From assembly GCA_002441445.1 (NCBI GenBank), contig DJWC01000126.1, positions 1 through 64,000 of the forward strand: a stretch of DNA of 64,000 bases, read 5' to 3'. Below, piece after piece: positions 61,731 through 64,000 of this stretch. A program made the translations under genes and the position numbers. Source of the stretch: Pusillimonas sp. UBA6240 (GTDB lineage: Bacteria; Pseudomonadota; Gammaproteobacteria; Burkholderiales; Burkholderiaceae_B). A model generated the notes under the pieces. It made no database searches. It saw only the letters and a list, made by a program, of their open reading frames with translations, and was not told the DNA's origin. The stretch's first letter is position 1, and each line of letters opens with the position of its first letter.

Positions 61731-63746
61731 ATGAACACCACCACCATAACTGAAACCGCCGCCGTCCAAGCCGCCAGCGACAAGATGGAGCAAGACGCCG
61801 CCCGGCAGGCGCAAACCATGCTCGATCAGGCCCAGGGCACTGCCCAGGCGGATGAAGCGGTGCCGCACGAGACGCAGGCTCCGGCTGCCGAGCTGCGTTT
61901 TATCGCGCTTTCGCATCTGCGCCTGTCCAAGCGCAACGTGCGCAAGACCGCCGTACCGCTCGATGCCCTGGCCGACAGCATCGAGCGCGTGGGCCTGCTG
62001 CAAAACCTCATCGTCGTGCTGCACCCTGACGGCGAATCTTTCGAGGTCGTGGCGGGCGGGCGGCGCTGGGCCGCGCTGCGTCTGCTGGTTAAACGCAAGC
62101 GCATCGCCCGCGATCAGACTATTCCGTGCTTGGTCGTGCCCGATGACAGCGCCGTCACCGTGAGCCTGACCGAGAACGTGCAGCGCCAGGACATGCACCC
62201 GGCCGATCAGTTCGAGGCGTTCCTGGCCCTGGTCAACGAGGGCAGGCCCATTGAGGACATTGCGGCCGACTTTGGCGTTACGCCCCTGGTCGTGCAACGC
62301 CGCCTGAAACTGGCCCGCATCTCGCCGCGCCTGATGGCCGAGTATCGCCAGGGCGGCATCACGCTGGAACAGTTGATGGTGCTGACCCTCACCGACGACC
62401 ACAAGACCCAGGAAGCTGCGTACTTTGAGGCCCCGGCCTACGAGCGCGAACCCTATGCGCTGCGTCGGCGGCTCACGCACGGCGACGTGGATGCGGCACG
62501 CAGCCCGCTGGCCCGCTTCGTGGGCGTGGACACCTACACGGCGGCGGGCGGCGGCATCCGGCGTGACCTGTTCGCTCAGGACGGCGAAGGCATGTATCTT
62601 ACCGATGCCGACCTGCTGGCCCGGCTGGCGGCGGACAAGCTGGAAACGCTGGCCGTCGAGGCCCGCGCCGAAGGCTGGAAATGGGTCGAAGCTTTGGCCG
62701 CGTTCGGCTACAGCGAACTGGCCGCGTTTCGCCGTGCCCCGCAGATCGAGCGCGAGCCCACCGCCAAGCAGGCCAAGCGCCTTGCCGCGCTGCAGGCCAG
62801 GCAAGAGGCCATCGAAAGCGCCCTGCATGCCGCCGAGGAAGCCGAGGACGAGGACGCCGCCGCGAAGCTCTACGAGGAAGGCGACCGCGTGGGCGAAGCA
62901 CTGGACGCGCTCTACGCGGGTCTGCTGGCCTACGCGCCTGAAACGATGGCGGCATCCGGCGCGATCGTAACGCTCGATCATGGTGGGGAAGTGGTCGTGC
63001 ATCGTGGGTTGCTGCGCCCCGAGGACGCCAAGGCCATCGCGCAGGCCGCGCACGCTGAACACATCGGGAGCAACGAAAGCGATGGAGACAGCCAGAACGG
63101 CGGGGCCGAAGCCGCACCGGCCAAGACGCTTTCCGAGCGGCTGGTGCGCAACCTGAGCGCGCATCGCACCGCAGCCTTGCAAGCTGAACTGGCGAAAAAG
63201 CCCGATGTGGCCCTGGCCGCGCTGGCGCATCGGTTGGCGCTGACCGTGTTCTATCACGGCGGCGACAGCCTGCTGCAAATCGCCGTGCATCCACAGGACG
63301 GTTTGATGCAGCACGCGCCTGAACTGCCCGAAGGCAAGGCGGCGGCAGAGTTCGATGCGTTGCGCACCGCATGGCGTGAACGCCTGCCCGCCGATGACGC
63401 GGACTTGCTCGACGTACTGCGCCAGATGAAGCGGGCTGATCTGCTGGCACTGCTGGCCGTATGCGTGGCGGGCACAGTGGATGCCGTGGTGCGCAGCGAA
63501 CACGACAGCCGCGCCGATGCCCTGGCGCAGGCTGTCAAGCTGGATATGAGCGGCTATTGGCAACCGACCGCCGAGGCGTATTTCAACCACGTCCCCAAGG
63601 CGCAAGCCCTGGCGTGGTTCCAGGCGTTCAAGCCCGCCGAGGTCAACCGCGTGGCAGGCTACAAGAAGCCCGACATGGCCAGGGAGGCCAGCCAACATGC
63701 CAGCGGCGCCAAGTGGCTGCCTGACATGCTGCGCACATCCACCTAA
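61731..63746 (+). CDS. ParB/RepB/Spo0J-family partition-like protein
   Basis: This 671-residue protein has an N-terminal ParB nuclease-like domain (ISLxxL-type FIALSHLRLSKRNVRKTAVPLDALADSIERVGLLQNLIV, then GESFEVVAGGRRWAALRLL and VTVSLTENVQRQDMHPADQFEAF). A helix-turn-helix (PIEDIAADFGVTPLVVQRRLKLARISP) follows, and then a long C-terminal extension of over 400 residues with an Ala/Glu-rich coiled coil near residues 345-390. Large ParB-like proteins of this type belong to integrative elements and plasmids. No ParA is present in the window. Its own inverted-repeat-rich flanks are possible binding targets. Confidence 0.92.
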   Translation: MNTTTITETAAVQAASDKMEQDAARQAQTMLDQAQGTAQADEAVPHETQAPAAELRFIALSHLRLSKRNVRKTAVPLDALADSIERVGLLQNLIVVLHPDGESFEVVAGGRRWAALRLLVKRKRIARDQTIPCLVVPDDSAVTVSLTENVQRQDMHPADQFEAFLALVNEGRPIEDIAADFGVTPLVVQRRLKLARISPRLMAEYRQGGITLEQLMVLTLTDDHKTQEAAYFEAPAYEREPYALRRRLTHGDVDAARSPLARFVGVDTYTAAGGGIRRDLFAQDGEGMYLTDADLLARLAADKLETLAVEARAEGWKWVEALAAFGYSELAAFRRAPQIEREPTAKQAKRLAALQARQEAIESALHAAEEAEDEDAAAKLYEEGDRVGEALDALYAGLLAYAPETMAASGAIVTLDHGGEVVVHRGLLRPEDAKAIAQAAHAEHIGSNESDGDSQNGGAEAAPAKTLSERLVRNLSAHRTAALQAELAKKPDVALAALAHRLALTVFYHGGDSLLQIAVHPQDGLMQHAPELPEGKAAAEFDALRTAWRERLPADDADLLDVLRQMKRADLLALLAVCVAGTVDAVVRSEHDSRADALAQAVKLDMSGYWQPTAEAYFNHVPKAQALAWFQAFKPAEVNRVAGYKKPDMAREASQHASGAKWLPDMLRTST

Positions 63747-64000
63747 GCAACAGGGAAGCGCGGCCCTGGCGGCAAGTTCGCCCCGCCAGGGCCGCTTGGA
63801 AACGCCCGCCGTTCATCCTCTTGCGAGGAGATGAACGGCGGGCGTTTCTGCGCCAGCGGTTTGCCCGTCCATCGAGGACCGTGCAAACCGCGCCCGCCCG
63901 CGCCTGTGTGGGCCAGGCGCGGGCGGACAACAGCCGGGTCGCGTCTGCCTGGACGCGGCCCGATATGCGCCGCTGCGCGGCGAAAGACGAGACGGGCGGC
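63747..64000. repeat. Four consecutive hairpins downstream of parB (to window end)
   Basis: No gene is seen in these 254 bases. Perfect stems are GCGGCCCTGGCGG (63760-63772) with 63783-63795; AAACGCCCGCCGTTCATC (63800-63817) with 63830-63847; and CCGCCCGCGCCTG (63894-63906) with 63914-63926. Between the last two, CGGTTTGC and GTCC near 63856-63870 pair with GGAC and GCAAACCG near 63876-63890. The second, with an 18-bp stem, could serve as a terminator, but the number of hairpins is unusual. Confidence 0.75.

Overview
The window is GC-rich chromosomal DNA of a betaproteobacterium, most likely an Alcaligenaceae member (Bordetella/Achromobacter-like). That call rests on the style of the TRAP, LysR, TSUP and siderophore genes and is an inference, since no rRNA or complete tRNA is present to test it. 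From about 40.8 kb to 60.5 kb the base composition becomes visibly less GC-rich and the content changes to accessory and defence genes.

Layout. (1) 1-3.9 kb: housekeeping genes (end of L-serine ammonia-lyase, RhtA-like exporter, luciferase-like monooxygenase, YggS). (2) 3.9-11.4 kb: a catabolic locus of a GcvA-like LysR regulator, an SDR, a complete TRAP transporter, a RuBisCO-like protein and a DUF1537 kinase. The last two pair as in 3-oxo-isoapionate (apiose/apionate) catabolism. (3) 11.5-35.7 kb: a large Fur-type iron locus for an enterobactin-like catecholate siderophore. It holds an OmpR-type regulator with a degenerate receiver, a SAM methyltransferase, a FepA-like receptor, a FecCD/ATPase/binding-protein importer, a Fes/IroE-like esterase, a branched-chain-amino-acid-type ABC transporter in the middle of the cluster, a phosphopantetheinyl transferase, EntE, a stand-alone aryl carrier protein, EntF, an EntS-like exporter, a YncE-like beta-propeller, a stand-alone isochorismatase and EntA. 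No isochorismate synthase is present. Five sites resemble Fur boxes. (4) 35.8-40.8 kb: a sugar dehydrogenase lipoprotein, a DUF2231 membrane protein, an aldo/keto reductase, a TSUP permease and a LysR gene, with an unusual degenerate ~19-21 bp tandem repeat between the last two.

(5) 40.9-47.2 kb: a compact type II-C CRISPR-Cas locus (three-spacer array with promoter-like repeat ends, cas2, cas1, cas9, tracrRNA). A second anti-repeat follows the tracrRNA terminator, and an IS3-family element sits at the centre of a perfect 30-bp palindrome 20 bp further on. (6) 47.4-60.5 kb: a defence island starting with a tRNA-3'-end-like fragment. It carries a PaeR7I-like restriction-modification pair, an XRE/ImmA-type regulator module with a candidate operator, a Hachiman-like nuclease-helicase pair, a HEPN-like protein and a DUF5677 protein. 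(7) 60.6-64 kb: RadC- and ParB-family genes typical of an integrative element backbone, with intergenic regions packed with perfect inverted repeats.

Working together: the iron locus should make, export, re-import and hydrolyse a DHB-serine siderophore under Fur control. The TRAP/RLP/kinase operon should import and cleave a branched sugar acid. The 41-60 kb segment stacks at least three independent anti-phage systems.
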